A stretch of DNA of 64,000 nt. It comes from Polaribacter sp. SA4-10. Lineage in GTDB: Bacteria; Bacteroidota; Bacteroidia; Flavobacteriales; Flavobacteriaceae. Positions 8,164 to 15,831 of the stretch are shown in pieces; position 1 is the first letter of the stretch, and each line of letters begins with the position of its first letter. The position numbers were made by a program, and so were the translations under genes. Where the stretch lies: the NCBI RefSeq assembly GCF_002163835.1, contig NZ_CP019331.1, positions 1,649,001-1,713,000 on the forward strand, given 5' to 3'. The notes below the pieces were generated by a model that saw nothing but the letters and a program-made list of their open reading frames with translations, was not told the origin of the DNA and made no database searches.

Positions 8164-9216
8164 ATGAAGAAATCATTAAAAGCAAGAAATAACGACATTG
8201 CAAATACGTCTCGTCAGATGGAAATTCTTTCTGAAGGTATTTTTGCGAATGGAGAATTACCCACTTTTGCTGCTAAAATAAAAGAAACCAATCAGTTTCC
8301 TTTACGTCCTAAGAAATTAGAAGTTTTACAAATAAACTTAGGCTATATGTGCAACCAAGTTTGCTCGCATTGCCATGTAGATGCGGGTCCTGATCGTAAA
8401 GAAATAATGACTTTAGACACCATGAATCAGTGTTTAGAAGTCATCAAAAAAACAGAAGCACACACGTTAGATTTAACCGGTGGCGCTCCAGAAATGAATC
8501 CTAATTTTAGATGGTTTGTAGAAGAAGCATCCAAAGCAGGAATTAAAGATTTTATTGTGCGCTCTAACTTAACAATTATTAGAGCTAATAAAAAATACCA
8601 CGATTTGCCTGAATTCTTTAAAAAGCACAACGTACACGTAGTTTCATCTATGCCTCATTGGACACGTGGAAAAACCGACAAGCAACGTGGAGATGGCGTT
8701 TTTGACAAATCAATAAAAGCTTTACAAGAATTAAATGCTGTTGGTTATGGTTTAGAAGGCTCTGATTTAAAGCTAGATTTGGTTTATAACCCTTCAGGTG
8801 CTTTTTTACCTGGAGATCAAATGGCTTTAGAAAATGATTTCAAAAAAGCTTTAAAATCTGAATTTAATATTGATTTCCATAGTTTATTTGCAATTACAAA
8901 TTTGCCTATTAGTCGCTTTTTAGATTATTTAATCGCCTCAGAAAACTACGAAGAGTATATGTATTCTTTAGTAGATGCTTACAATCCTGCTGCTGTAGAA
9001 AATGTAATGTGTACAAATACACTTTCTGTAAGTTGGGACGGTTGGCTGTATGATTGCGATTTTAATCAGATGTTGAATTTAAAAGTTGCCAGTAAAGTAA
9101 AACACATTTCAGATTATAATGAAGATTTGTTGCAAGACAGAAACATTATTATCAACCAACATTGCTATGGATGTACTGCTGGTGCAGGAAGTAGTTGCCA
9201 GGGAGTTGTTGCATAA
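8164..9216 (+). CDS. arsS: Arsenosugar biosynthesis radical SAM protein ArsS
   Basis: Radical SAM enzyme proposed to join the 5'-deoxyadenosyl group of SAM to dimethylarsinous acid, giving a dimethylarsinoyl-adenosine intermediate. The iron-sulfur motif is C63-x3-C67-x2-C70 in GYMCNQVCSHCHVDAGP; DLTGGAPEMNP follows as the SAM-binding GGE-like stretch. The C-terminal Cys-rich domain has MCTNTLSVSWDGWLYDCDFNQM and ends with C334-x2-C337-x7-C345. Some family members carry selenocysteine in this tail; here the visible positions are ordinary cysteines. At 350 residues it is full length. arsM follows after 57 bp. The assignment rests on the family signature and the neighbouring genes. Confidence 0.93.
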   Translation: MKKSLKARNNDIANTSRQMEILSEGIFANGELPTFAAKIKETNQFPLRPKKLEVLQINLGYMCNQVCSHCHVDAGPDRKEIMTLDTMNQCLEVIKKTEAHTLDLTGGAPEMNPNFRWFVEEASKAGIKDFIVRSNLTIIRANKKYHDLPEFFKKHNVHVVSSMPHWTRGKTDKQRGDGVFDKSIKALQELNAVGYGLEGSDLKLDLVYNPSGAFLPGDQMALENDFKKALKSEFNIDFHSLFAITNLPISRFLDYLIASENYEEYMYSLVDAYNPAAVENVMCTNTLSVSWDGWLYDCDFNQMLNLKVASKVKHISDYNEDLLQDRNIIINQHCYGCTAGAGSSCQGVVA

Positions 9217-9273
9217 ATTATCAATAAAAAACAAAGTTAACGTGTTATCACATTAACATAAAAAATAGAAAAC

Positions 9274-10242
9274 ATGAGTTATTTAGAAACTACACACAAT
9301 GTATATAAAGAAGCAGCCTTAACACCAGATGTTGGTTTGTGCTGCACTACAAACCCTATTTGGGAATTACCAGGTCTTAAAATCCCAAGAATCATGCAAG
9401 AAATGAATTACGGTTGTGGTTCTACTGTGCATGCAAGAGATTTAACCAACAACCCTAAAATGTTGTATGTAGGTGTTGGAGGTGGAATGGAATTACTTCA
9501 GTTTGCTTATTTCAATAGAAATAAAGGCGGCGTAATTGGTTTAGATGTTGTTGATGAAATGTTAGAAGCTTCTCGCAAGAATTTTATTATTGCAGAAGAA
9601 CAAAATGACTGGTTTAAAAGTGATTTTGTTGATTTACGTAAAGGAGATGCAATGGATTTACCAGTGGAAGATAATTCTATTGATGTTGCTGCTCAAAACT
9701 GTTTATTCAATATTTTTAAGTCAGATGATTTAAAGAAAGCGATTGAAGAAATGTACCGAGTTTTAAAGCCTCATGGAAAATTGGTAATGAGTGATCCTAC
9801 TTGTGAGCAACCAATGAATGATGAATTACGTAATGACGAACGTTTACGTGCGCTGTGTTTAAGCGGAAGTTTATCGATTGCAGAGTATGTAAAAGCGTTA
9901 ACAGATGCTGGTTTTGGAACCATTGAAATTAGAGCAAGAAAGCCCTACAGAATTTTAGACCCAAAGAGTTACCCAACAGAAGAATTAATCTATATAGAAT
10001 CGATTGAAGTTGCTGCCATTAAAGACCCAATGCCTGCAGATGGACCCTGTATTTTTACAGGTAGAGCTGCAATTTATTATGGTGATGAAGATTATTTTGA
10101 TGATGGTTTAGGACATACTTTATTGAAAAATCAACCTTTAGCAATCTGTGATAAAACTACTGCTGCTTTGCAAGCTTTAGGAAGAGATGATATTTACTTT
10201 TCAGAATCTACTTTTCATTATGATGGTGGTGGATGTTGTTAG
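9274..10242 (+). CDS. arsM: Arsenosugar-type arsenite S-adenosylmethionine methyltransferase ArsM
   Basis: Class I methyltransferase that methylates trivalent arsenic. The SAM-binding glycine loop is YVGVGGGMELL (65-75), with LRKGDAMDLP and the ArsM-like YRVLKPHGKLVMSD further on. Candidate arsenic-binding cysteines are C23/C24, C48 (MNYGCGS), C177 (SDPTCEQP) and C195 (ALCLSGS), comparable to the four conserved cysteines of ArsM enzymes. The C-terminus is a GGGCC tail. At 322 residues, with the adjacent arsS, it belongs to the arsenosugar-linked ArsM group rather than to plain detoxification ArsM. No arsR is visible nearby. Confidence 0.93.
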   Translation: MSYLETTHNVYKEAALTPDVGLCCTTNPIWELPGLKIPRIMQEMNYGCGSTVHARDLTNNPKMLYVGVGGGMELLQFAYFNRNKGGVIGLDVVDEMLEASRKNFIIAEEQNDWFKSDFVDLRKGDAMDLPVEDNSIDVAAQNCLFNIFKSDDLKKAIEEMYRVLKPHGKLVMSDPTCEQPMNDELRNDERLRALCLSGSLSIAEYVKALTDAGFGTIEIRARKPYRILDPKSYPTEELIYIESIEVAAIKDPMPADGPCIFTGRAAIYYGDEDYFDDGLGHTLLKNQPLAICDKTTAALQALGRDDIYFSESTFHYDGGGCC

Positions 10243-10280
10243 GTTTAGTTTTTAGTTATTGGTTGTGAGTTTTAAGTTTT

Positions 10281-10316
10281 GTCATTCCGAAATAAGGAAC
10301 GATTGAGGAATCTCTA
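10281..10316 (+). repeat. Dispersed intergenic repeat (gtcattccga... type)
   Basis: The stretch gtcattccgaaataaggaac followed by gattgaggaatctc resembles a short repeat dispersed in many Flavobacteriaceae genomes. A second truncated copy (gtcattccgag) occurs at 13725. It lies between arsM and the rhodanese gene. Confidence 0.55.
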
Positions 10317-10345
10317 TATCAATATATAATTACAACTTTTAAAGG

Positions 10346-10834
10346 ATGAAAAAAATACTTTTACTTTTTATGCTGATAAGCTCAGTTTCTTTTGGTCAAA
10401 AAAAGTTGGATAAATTACTGAACCAATTCAACAAGAATAACGTTCCTTATATATCTGTAGACACGTTAGCAACTACAAAAGCAATTTTATTAGATGCTAG
10501 AGAAACAAAAGAATACAACGTTAGTCATTTAAAAGATGCGCTCTATGTTGGTTATGATGCTTTTAATTTAAAAGAAACTTTAACCAAATTGCCACAAGAT
10601 AAAAATGCCAAAATTGTAGTGTATTGTTCTTTAGGAATTCGTTCTGAAATTGTTGCAGATAAACTGATAAAAGAAGGCTACACCAATGTGTATAATTTAT
10701 ACGGAGGAATTTTCGAGTGGAAAAACAACAACTTTCAAGTCGTTGATAGTTTAGGAAACGAGACGGAAAAAGTGCATACGTTTAATAAATATTGGAGTAA
10801 ATGGTTGAAGAAAGGGAAGAAAGTATATGAGTAG
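10346..10834 (+). CDS. Exported rhodanese-like domain protein
   Basis: Protein of 162 residues with a type I signal peptide (1-17, ending VSFGQ) and a single rhodanese domain. The active-site loop is C94-S-L-G-I-R-S, preceded by the LLDARETKEYNVSHLKDA substrate-fold segment (48-65) and followed by NVYNLYGGIFEW. The catalytic cysteine is intact, so persulfide or sulfur transfer in the periplasm is likely. It sits between arsM and the DUF2064 transferase, and rhodaneses recur near this pathway; a role in making sulfur-containing arsenicals would be speculation. Confidence 0.87.
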   Translation: MKKILLLFMLISSVSFGQKKLDKLLNQFNKNNVPYISVDTLATTKAILLDARETKEYNVSHLKDALYVGYDAFNLKETLTKLPQDKNAKIVVYCSLGIRSEIVADKLIKEGYTNVYNLYGGIFEWKNNNFQVVDSLGNETEKVHTFNKYWSKWLKKGKKVYE

Positions 10835-11110
10835 ACGCTATTCAGTAAGCAATAGCAATTGGCAGTTTCAGAAATTACAATACATATAAATTTGGAAAAC
10901 AAAACCACAGGCAGCATAAACTATATTTCCTATGATGCTATGTGGTCAAATTCTATTTTAAAAAATAATAAAATAGGTTCGTTTTAGAGGGTAACTTAAA
11001 TTTCTAAGATTGCTTTTTCACCTTCGTAATAAAGCGATAATTTAAAATGTAATTTCGAAATGAATGATGCAAGAACGATTAAAACCTCTCTTTTATACTT
11101 GGTATAAAAT

Positions 11111-11722
11111 ATGAAAACAAAAAACAAAAACGTACTATTAATCTTCACCAGAAACCCAGAACTAGGGAAAGTAAAATCGCGTTTAGCAAAAACTGTTGGC
11201 GATGAAACTGCCCTAGAAATCTATAAGTTTTTATTACAAAAAACACAGAACATTTCTGCTAAAGTAACCTCAGACAAAGCAGTCTATTATTCCGTTAAAA
11301 TTAGAAAGGATGATATTTGGGATGAAAATAGCTATCAAAAACACCAACAAGTTGGCGAAGATTTAGGTATTAGGATGCAATATGCTTTCGAGCAAAGTTT
11401 TGCTGCAGGCTATGAAAAAGTGATGATTATTGGTAGCGATTTATATGACTTAACAACTGAGAATATTGAAAACGCTTTTCAAAAATTAGACACAAATGAG
11501 GTTGTTTTAGGTCCTGCAGAAGATGGTGGCTATTATCTTTTAGGCATGAAATCTCTCGAAGAAAATATCTTCAAAAATAAAAATTGGGGAACAGAAACAG
11601 TTAGAAAAGATACTTTAGACGATTTAACAGATAAAAAAGTACATTTGTTACAAGAATTGAATGATGTAGATGTTTTTGAAGATATAGAACATCATCCTGC
11701 CTTTCAGCATTTTTTAAAGTAA
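11111..11722 (+). CDS. DUF2064 / TIGR04282-type transferase of the arsenosugar cluster
   Basis: CofC/glycosyltransferase-A-like protein of 203 residues. The N-terminal nucleotide-binding motif is IFTRNPELGKVKSRLAKTVG (11-30), typical of DUF2064, and the catalytic acidic stretch is GPAEDGGYYLLGMK near 136-149. This subfamily is known as the 'transferase 1' partner of the radical SAM/selenodomain genes and is thought to add an aglycone or sugar to the arsenosugar. The GT2-like 'transferase 2' often paired with it is not seen here. The purine nucleoside phosphorylase begins 7 bp later, so the two are co-transcribed. Confidence 0.88.
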   Translation: MKTKNKNVLLIFTRNPELGKVKSRLAKTVGDETALEIYKFLLQKTQNISAKVTSDKAVYYSVKIRKDDIWDENSYQKHQQVGEDLGIRMQYAFEQSFAAGYEKVMIIGSDLYDLTTENIENAFQKLDTNEVVLGPAEDGGYYLLGMKSLEENIFKNKNWGTETVRKDTLDDLTDKKVHLLQELNDVDVFEDIEHHPAFQHFLK

Positions 11723-11729
11723 GACACAA

Positions 11730-12548
11730 ATGAAAAAACAACAGCAACTAAAAGAAACTATCGATTTTTTAATATCGAAAGGAATTACAAGTCCAGAAAT
11801 AGGAATTGTTTTAGGAACAGGATTGGGTAAATTAGTAAATGAAGTTTCTATAGATACAGAAATTGCCTATGCAGACATTCCTAATTTCCCAGTAGCTACC
11901 GTAGAGTTTCATTCTGGAAAATTAATTTACGGAACCTTATCTGGTAAAAAAGTGATTGTAATGGCAGGTCGTTTTCATTTATATGAAGGCTATACACCTT
12001 GGGAAGTAACTTACGGAATTCGAACCTTAGAAGGTTTAGGAATTAAAAATTTACTGATTTCAAATGCTGCTGGCGCTATTAACCTCAACTATAAAAAAGG
12101 CGATTTAATGTTGATTGAAGACCATATTAATTTACAAGGAAGTTCGCCATTAGCTTTTAAAGGAGCCAATACTTTTGGTACTATTTTTGCCGACTTACTT
12201 GAACCGTATTCTAAAGAAATTAACAATAAAATGGTAGCCGTTGCCAAAGCGCAAAACATACAATTGCACACAGGAGTTTACACAAGTGTTTTAGGACCTC
12301 AGCTAGAAACCAGAGCAGAATATAGAATGTTGCAAATTTTAGAAACAGATGCTGTAGGTATGAGTACAGTGCCAGAAGTTATTGTTGCCAAACAACTGAA
12401 CTTGCCTTGTGCTGCTATCTCTGTGCTGACTGATGAATGCGATCCAAAAAATTTACACCCTGTAGATATTACAGAAATCATTGCCATTGCTGGTAAAGCA
12501 GAACCTAAAATGATTGCCTTGTTTAAAGGAGTGATTGAAGTGCTATAG
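11730..12548 (+). CDS. Purine nucleoside phosphorylase, trimeric type I
   Basis: Phosphorolytic enzyme of the trimeric PNP/MTAP fold, 272 residues. Visible motifs are the phosphate loop GIVLGTGLG (25-33), MAGRFHLYEGY, SNAAGAIN, and TDAVGMSTVPEVIVA (206-220). Aligned by eye to human PNP with a constant offset of 8, E193 matches Glu201, M211 matches Met219, and D235 (SVLTDECDP) falls where human PNP has Asn243. Asp there favours 6-amino purines. In this operon it is the best candidate to remove adenine from the ArsS adenosyl product, though ordinary purine salvage remains possible. Confidence 0.92.
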   Translation: MKKQQQLKETIDFLISKGITSPEIGIVLGTGLGKLVNEVSIDTEIAYADIPNFPVATVEFHSGKLIYGTLSGKKVIVMAGRFHLYEGYTPWEVTYGIRTLEGLGIKNLLISNAAGAINLNYKKGDLMLIEDHINLQGSSPLAFKGANTFGTIFADLLEPYSKEINNKMVAVAKAQNIQLHTGVYTSVLGPQLETRAEYRMLQILETDAVGMSTVPEVIVAKQLNLPCAAISVLTDECDPKNLHPVDITEIIAIAGKAEPKMIALFKGVIEVL

Positions 12549-12549
12549 C

Positions 12550-12636
12550 AGTATTGCAAGGATGTAAGGACGAAGTAATCTGTTTGTTTGTAGTTTTATT
12601 CATGAGATTGCCACGTCGTTCCTCCTCTCAATGACA
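12550..12636. repeat. REP/BIME-like inverted intergenic element
   Basis: Two related arms in opposite orientation (attgcaaggatgtaaggacg then aagtaatctg; gagattgccacgtcgttcct then cctctcaatgac) form a large imperfect hairpin between the convergent PNP and NYN genes. It matches the widely dispersed 'gtcattgcgaggaacgaagcaatct' type of repeat. It may also end transcription from both sides. Confidence 0.7.
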
Positions 12637-12645
12637 GCTATAATT

Positions 12646-13410
12646 TTACCTTTTTCTCCCCTTTGCTTTAACCTCTTTAATCTTTACATAAATGAGTTTC
12701 ATGCGTCCTTTTGTAGTGTCTCTTCTTTCTACTTCAAAATCAGGAATTGATTTAATTAAAGGTGTTAGTTTCTGAAAACCATAATTTCTAGAATCAAAAT
12801 TTGGTTGTTTCTTCTGCAGCAAACTACCTACATCTCCTAAGAATGCCCAACCATCATCATCTGAAACATCATCTATGGTTGAAGCTATAAATCGAATTTC
12901 TTTCTGCGTTATTTTATCATAACTATTTTTAGTGGTAGTGGTTGTCTCGGCAGTTGGAGTATCGTTTTCTGAAGTTTGGTGTTTTAAAATTTCGATATAA
13001 ATAAATTTATCACACGCTACAATAAATGGGTTTGGTGTTTTCTTTTCGCCAATACCATATACTTTCATTCCTGCTTCACGTAAACGTGTTGCCAAACGCG
13101 TAAAATCACTATCACTAGAAACCAAACAAAAACCATCTACTTTTTCTGAATATAAAATATCCATAGCATCTATAATCATGGCAGAATCGGTAGCATTTTT
13201 ACCTGTTGTATATCCATATTGCTGTATAGGTGTAATGGCATTTTCTAACAACATGTTTTTCCATTTAGACAAATGTGGCTTGGTCCAATCTCCATAAATA
13301 CGTTTTATGGTTGGGTTACCATACTTCGCAATTTCTTCCATCATTTCTTTTACATAGGCAGAAGGTATATTATCTCCATCTATGAGCACTGCTAATTTTA
13401 TATCCATCAT
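12646..13410 (-). CDS. NYN-domain (LabA/DUF88) protein with C-terminal OST-HTH/LOTUS domain
   Basis: Predicted RNA-acting PIN-like nuclease. The NYN domain spans about residues 3-145: LAVLIDGDNIP gives the first acidic pair (D11, D13), and FCLVSSDSDFTRLATRLRE gives the second acidic cluster. A winged-helix OST-HTH/LOTUS domain follows (about 170-250: FLGDVGSLLQKKQPNFDSRNYGFQKL). This fusion occurs widely in bacteria and is thought to bind and cut or regulate RNA; a specific target is unknown. No signal peptide. Either of the two adjacent Met codons could be the start. Confidence 0.9.
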   Translation of the reverse strand: MMDIKLAVLIDGDNIPSAYVKEMMEEIAKYGNPTIKRIYGDWTKPHLSKWKNMLLENAITPIQQYGYTTGKNATDSAMIIDAMDILYSEKVDGFCLVSSDSDFTRLATRLREAGMKVYGIGEKKTPNPFIVACDKFIYIEILKHQTSENDTPTAETTTTTKNSYDKITQKEIRFIASTIDDVSDDDGWAFLGDVGSLLQKKQPNFDSRNYGFQKLTPLIKSIPDFEVERRDTTKGRMKLIYVKIKEVKAKGRKR

Positions 13411-13462
13411 TTTAAACGTATTATATTCTTTTTAAGTACCTAAAGATACTTGCTTTTAATTA

Positions 13463-13490
13463 AAAAACCACTCTAAAAGGAGTGGTTTTT
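13463..13490 (-). terminator. Rho-independent terminator after the small basic protein gene
   Basis: Perfect 11-bp stem AAAAACCACTC / GAGTGGTTTTT with a 6-nt loop; on the minus strand it ends in a T run. It lies 21 bp downstream of the 34-residue gene and 50 bp upstream of the NYN gene. Confidence 0.85.
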
Positions 13491-13510
13491 CTTAATTTAT
13501 AGTTAAGCTA

Positions 13511-13615
13511 TTAAGTACGATTTGCTTTTTTAGCCAATTTTGCAGCCTTTTTTTCTTTTGTCGTTTTTGCTGGTTCTTTTTTTACATTTTTCTTTGAATC
13601 TTGCGATTTTGCCAT
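13511..13615 (-). CDS. Small lysine-rich basic protein, 34 residues
   Basis: ATG at 13615 opens a 34-codon frame ending in TAA at 13511. The product begins MAKSQDSKKNVKKEP and ends AKLAKKANRT; about one third of the residues are Lys or Arg, with Ala, Thr and Glu making up much of the rest. It has its own terminator 21 bp downstream and sits in a 350-bp space with no other gene, which argues that it is real. Similar tiny Lys-rich proteins occur in Flavobacteriaceae; nucleic-acid or ribosome binding is a reasonable guess from charge alone, but no function is known. Confidence 0.7.
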   Translation of the reverse strand: MAKSQDSKKNVKKEPAKTTKEKKAAKLAKKANRT

Positions 13616-13724
13616 AATGATCTTGTTTTAAGATTTCTCTTTTGAATTATACTTTAAATGTAGTGAATGATTTGACACCTTATACATTTTAATTGAAATT
13701 TTGTTTTTAAATGTATATAGTTAT

Positions 13725-13740
13725 GTCATTCCGAGGTAAA
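13725..13740 (+). repeat. Truncated copy of the gtcattccga-type dispersed repeat
   Basis: gtcattccgaggtaaa, sharing its first 11 bases with the element at 10281 except for the last base, in the gap between the small basic protein and the phosphatase gene. Confidence 0.45.
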
Positions 13741-13759
13741 CCGCTAACAGCTAAAAGCC

Positions 13760-14488
13760 CTAGTTATTTCTCCCTTTTTCATCAGGATACAAAGCAGGTA
13801 AAGTATCACTTTGAAAGTATTCTTTAGTATCTATATTGATTCCTGTTACCCTTCCCTTAAAAGCGGCTCCTGTATCAATATTCCAAACATTGGCAATGTT
13901 TATAGGTGAAGGTTCATTATAATTAGTGGTTGGCGTATGACCAATATAAATTTCTTTATAATGCTGTATTCTTTTAGGGTAAAACAAAGAGTCTTTTGTG
14001 ATGCTTTTATCCATTACCAAAAGCATTTCCCATAAAGATCTGTCTAGATAAAAAAGTTCTTGAAATTGCTCTTTTTCTACACCATGTAAAGAGGTAAAAC
14101 CTGCATGCAAGAATAACCTGTTTTGAGCATCTAAGTGATATAAAGGCAAGTGTTCGAAAAAGTGAAGATGTTGTTTTATTTCTTCAGGAGAAAAACCTTC
14201 ATAACTTTCCATGGTTTCTTTACCACCATGCATGTACCAAGAAGGGTTTACGTCTCCTTTTTTTAACCAATCTTCACACCAAACATCATGGTTTCCTTTG
14301 ATAAAAATACAGTTAAGCTTTTTAGATAACTCAATTAAGAACTCAACTACTTGTGCAGATTCACCCCAACCGTCTACATAATCACCCATAAAAATTAGGG
14401 TGTCTCCATCTTTTAATTCCAATTTATTTAAAACCTGAAGTAAAGCTTTTAAGCCTCCATGAATATCTCCAACTGCAAAAGTTCTCAT
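13760..14488 (-). CDS. Metallophosphoesterase (PPP-like Ser/Thr phosphatase or Ap4A hydrolase family)
   Basis: Cytoplasmic calcineurin-fold phosphoesterase of 242 residues. All signature blocks are present: GDIHG (D8, H10), GDYVDG (D35), GNHD (N65, H66), then LHAGF and the late YIGHTPT block. These bind two metal ions. The short length and GDYVDGWGES resemble the bacterial PPP/ApaH-like branch; whether the substrate is a phosphoprotein or a dinucleotide cannot be read from sequence. A TAnnTTTG element lies 18-25 bp upstream of the start. Confidence 0.9.
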   Translation of the reverse strand: MRTFAVGDIHGGLKALLQVLNKLELKDGDTLIFMGDYVDGWGESAQVVEFLIELSKKLNCIFIKGNHDVWCEDWLKKGDVNPSWYMHGGKETMESYEGFSPEEIKQHLHFFEHLPLYHLDAQNRLFLHAGFTSLHGVEKEQFQELFYLDRSLWEMLLVMDKSITKDSLFYPKRIQHYKEIYIGHTPTTNYNEPSPINIANVWNIDTGAAFKGRVTGINIDTKEYFQSDTLPALYPDEKGRNN

Positions 14489-14505
14489 CTTAATTTCATT
14501 TTTGG

Positions 14506-14513
14506 CAAAACTA
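14506..14513 (-). promoter_or_regulatory. -7 element of the metallophosphoesterase promoter
   Basis: On the minus strand TAGTTTTG matches TAnnTTTG, with TTTC 18 bp further upstream as a near -33. The 5' leader would be short. Confidence 0.5.
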
Positions 14514-14556
14514 ATTGTTTCTTTTGAAATTGAAAGAATCTAATATTAAATTACCA

Positions 14557-15831
14557 TTAAAAATATTGCCCAACCCCAAAGACAAAACCACCTTTAGAAT
14601 TACTTATATTATTAGAAAGCCTTAATCCATAATCGATTCTAAAAGTAGCATTGTATATTTTTTTGCTGATAAAGCGCATACCAATACCCGAATATACTCT
14701 TAGGTTTTTACTTTGAAAAAAGTCATTTATTTCACCTCCAGGATTACGCCAAGTACCAAGGTCCGTAAAAATATTGGTCTGAATTGCAAACCATTTCTTG
14801 TCATAAATAGTCTGTCTATATTCTGTATTCCACACAAAACTTCCGGTTCCTCTATCTACCAAAATACCAACACCTCGTAAATTAACATTGTTATCTAATG
14901 CAAAGGGAGCAAAAGGAGAATTTTGATTAGAAGATAAGCCAAAACGCACTCTGTTTGACCAATTACCCCTTTCTCTTATTCTTTTGTAATAAAAAACATC
15001 ATACCAAGCAATAAAGAAATTTTCTTGAAATTTATTGTTAGCAGTTACAAATTGGGTGTGTAAAACATTTTTAAAGCCGCTTAAATATTGATAGTGATGC
15101 TCTAAATTATTATGAATATAGATTAGTTTATAAAGCACTTTATTTAAATCTAGTTTTTGCGGAATCTCTGGGGCTGTTGCTCCCGTTAAATATTGATACT
15201 TTTCAGAAAAAAAAGTAACACCAAAATTAAGTCCGTTTTTAAAATTGAATTTATGCATTCCTAAAACTTCATAGGAAACATTATTATATACATAATTTGC
15301 AGTTTCATTCCCAAAATAAAGAGGCTCTTCACTTTTCCAATTTTTAAAATTCAACGCTAAACCCCATCTTTTAGAAAAAAGGAAAGGTGCTCTAAAATTT
15401 AAACCATAAGAATCAAAACCATTATTTTGATAGAAACCACCTAAGGTGATGTTTTTTCCAAAGAGGTTGTATTCATACAATCCTATTTTATAGGAAAACA
15501 GTTTATTAGTGGTGGTCCAAATATTAATAGTAGGGATTAAAGTTCCGTTTTCTTCTAAATTAATTACAACAGTATGTGTATTGTTTTCTGCTTTTAAAAC
15601 TTGAAAATACGCATCACTAATAGCGGGCAATCTTTTAAGTCTTATTACATCTTTTTGTAAAGCAATAGAATCTAAAACTCTTCCTTTTTTTGTTCTTAGT
15701 AATTGCTTTAAAAATAAAGTATTTGTTTTTTTAGCTCCCTTAATTTTTACTTCACCAATTGTATTCTCTTGTGAAAAGGTAGCTATCGAAAATAAAACTA
15801 AAAAAATCAGAAAAAGATTTCTTAGGTTCAT
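14557..15831 (-). CDS. Omp85/BamA-like outer-membrane barrel with a single POTRA domain
   Basis: Signal peptide (1-20, ending ATFSQ), then one POTRA-like domain (about 22-95: IGEVKIKGAKKTNTLFLKQL and the RLKRLPAISDAYFQV strand), then a beta-barrel of about 300 residues ending in the aromatic FGVGQYF. The barrel has the alternating aromatic pattern of the bacterial surface antigen family, including GVGILVDRGTGSFVWNTEYR. It is shorter than BamA (834 residues, elsewhere in the window) and lacks four POTRAs, so it is not the assembly pore itself. Its ATG overlaps the lipoprotein's stop codon by one base, so the two are translated together. Confidence 0.85.
   Translation of the reverse strand: MNLRNLFLIFLVLFSIATFSQENTIGEVKIKGAKKTNTLFLKQLLRTKKGRVLDSIALQKDVIRLKRLPAISDAYFQVLKAENNTHTVVINLEENGTLIPTINIWTTTNKLFSYKIGLYEYNLFGKNITLGGFYQNNGFDSYGLNFRAPFLFSKRWGLALNFKNWKSEEPLYFGNETANYVYNNVSYEVLGMHKFNFKNGLNFGVTFFSEKYQYLTGATAPEIPQKLDLNKVLYKLIYIHNNLEHHYQYLSGFKNVLHTQFVTANNKFQENFFIAWYDVFYYKRIRERGNWSNRVRFGLSSNQNSPFAPFALDNNVNLRGVGILVDRGTGSFVWNTEYRQTIYDKKWFAIQTNIFTDLGTWRNPGGEINDFFQSKNLRVYSGIGMRFISKKIYNATFRIDYGLRLSNNISNSKGGFVFGVGQYF

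Noticed and set aside
8164..9216. Selenoprotein
   Set aside because: No in-frame TGA within the gene or directly after it; the frame ends in TAA.
14557..15831. Second BamA
   Set aside because: Only one POTRA and 424 residues; it cannot replace BamA at 47317.
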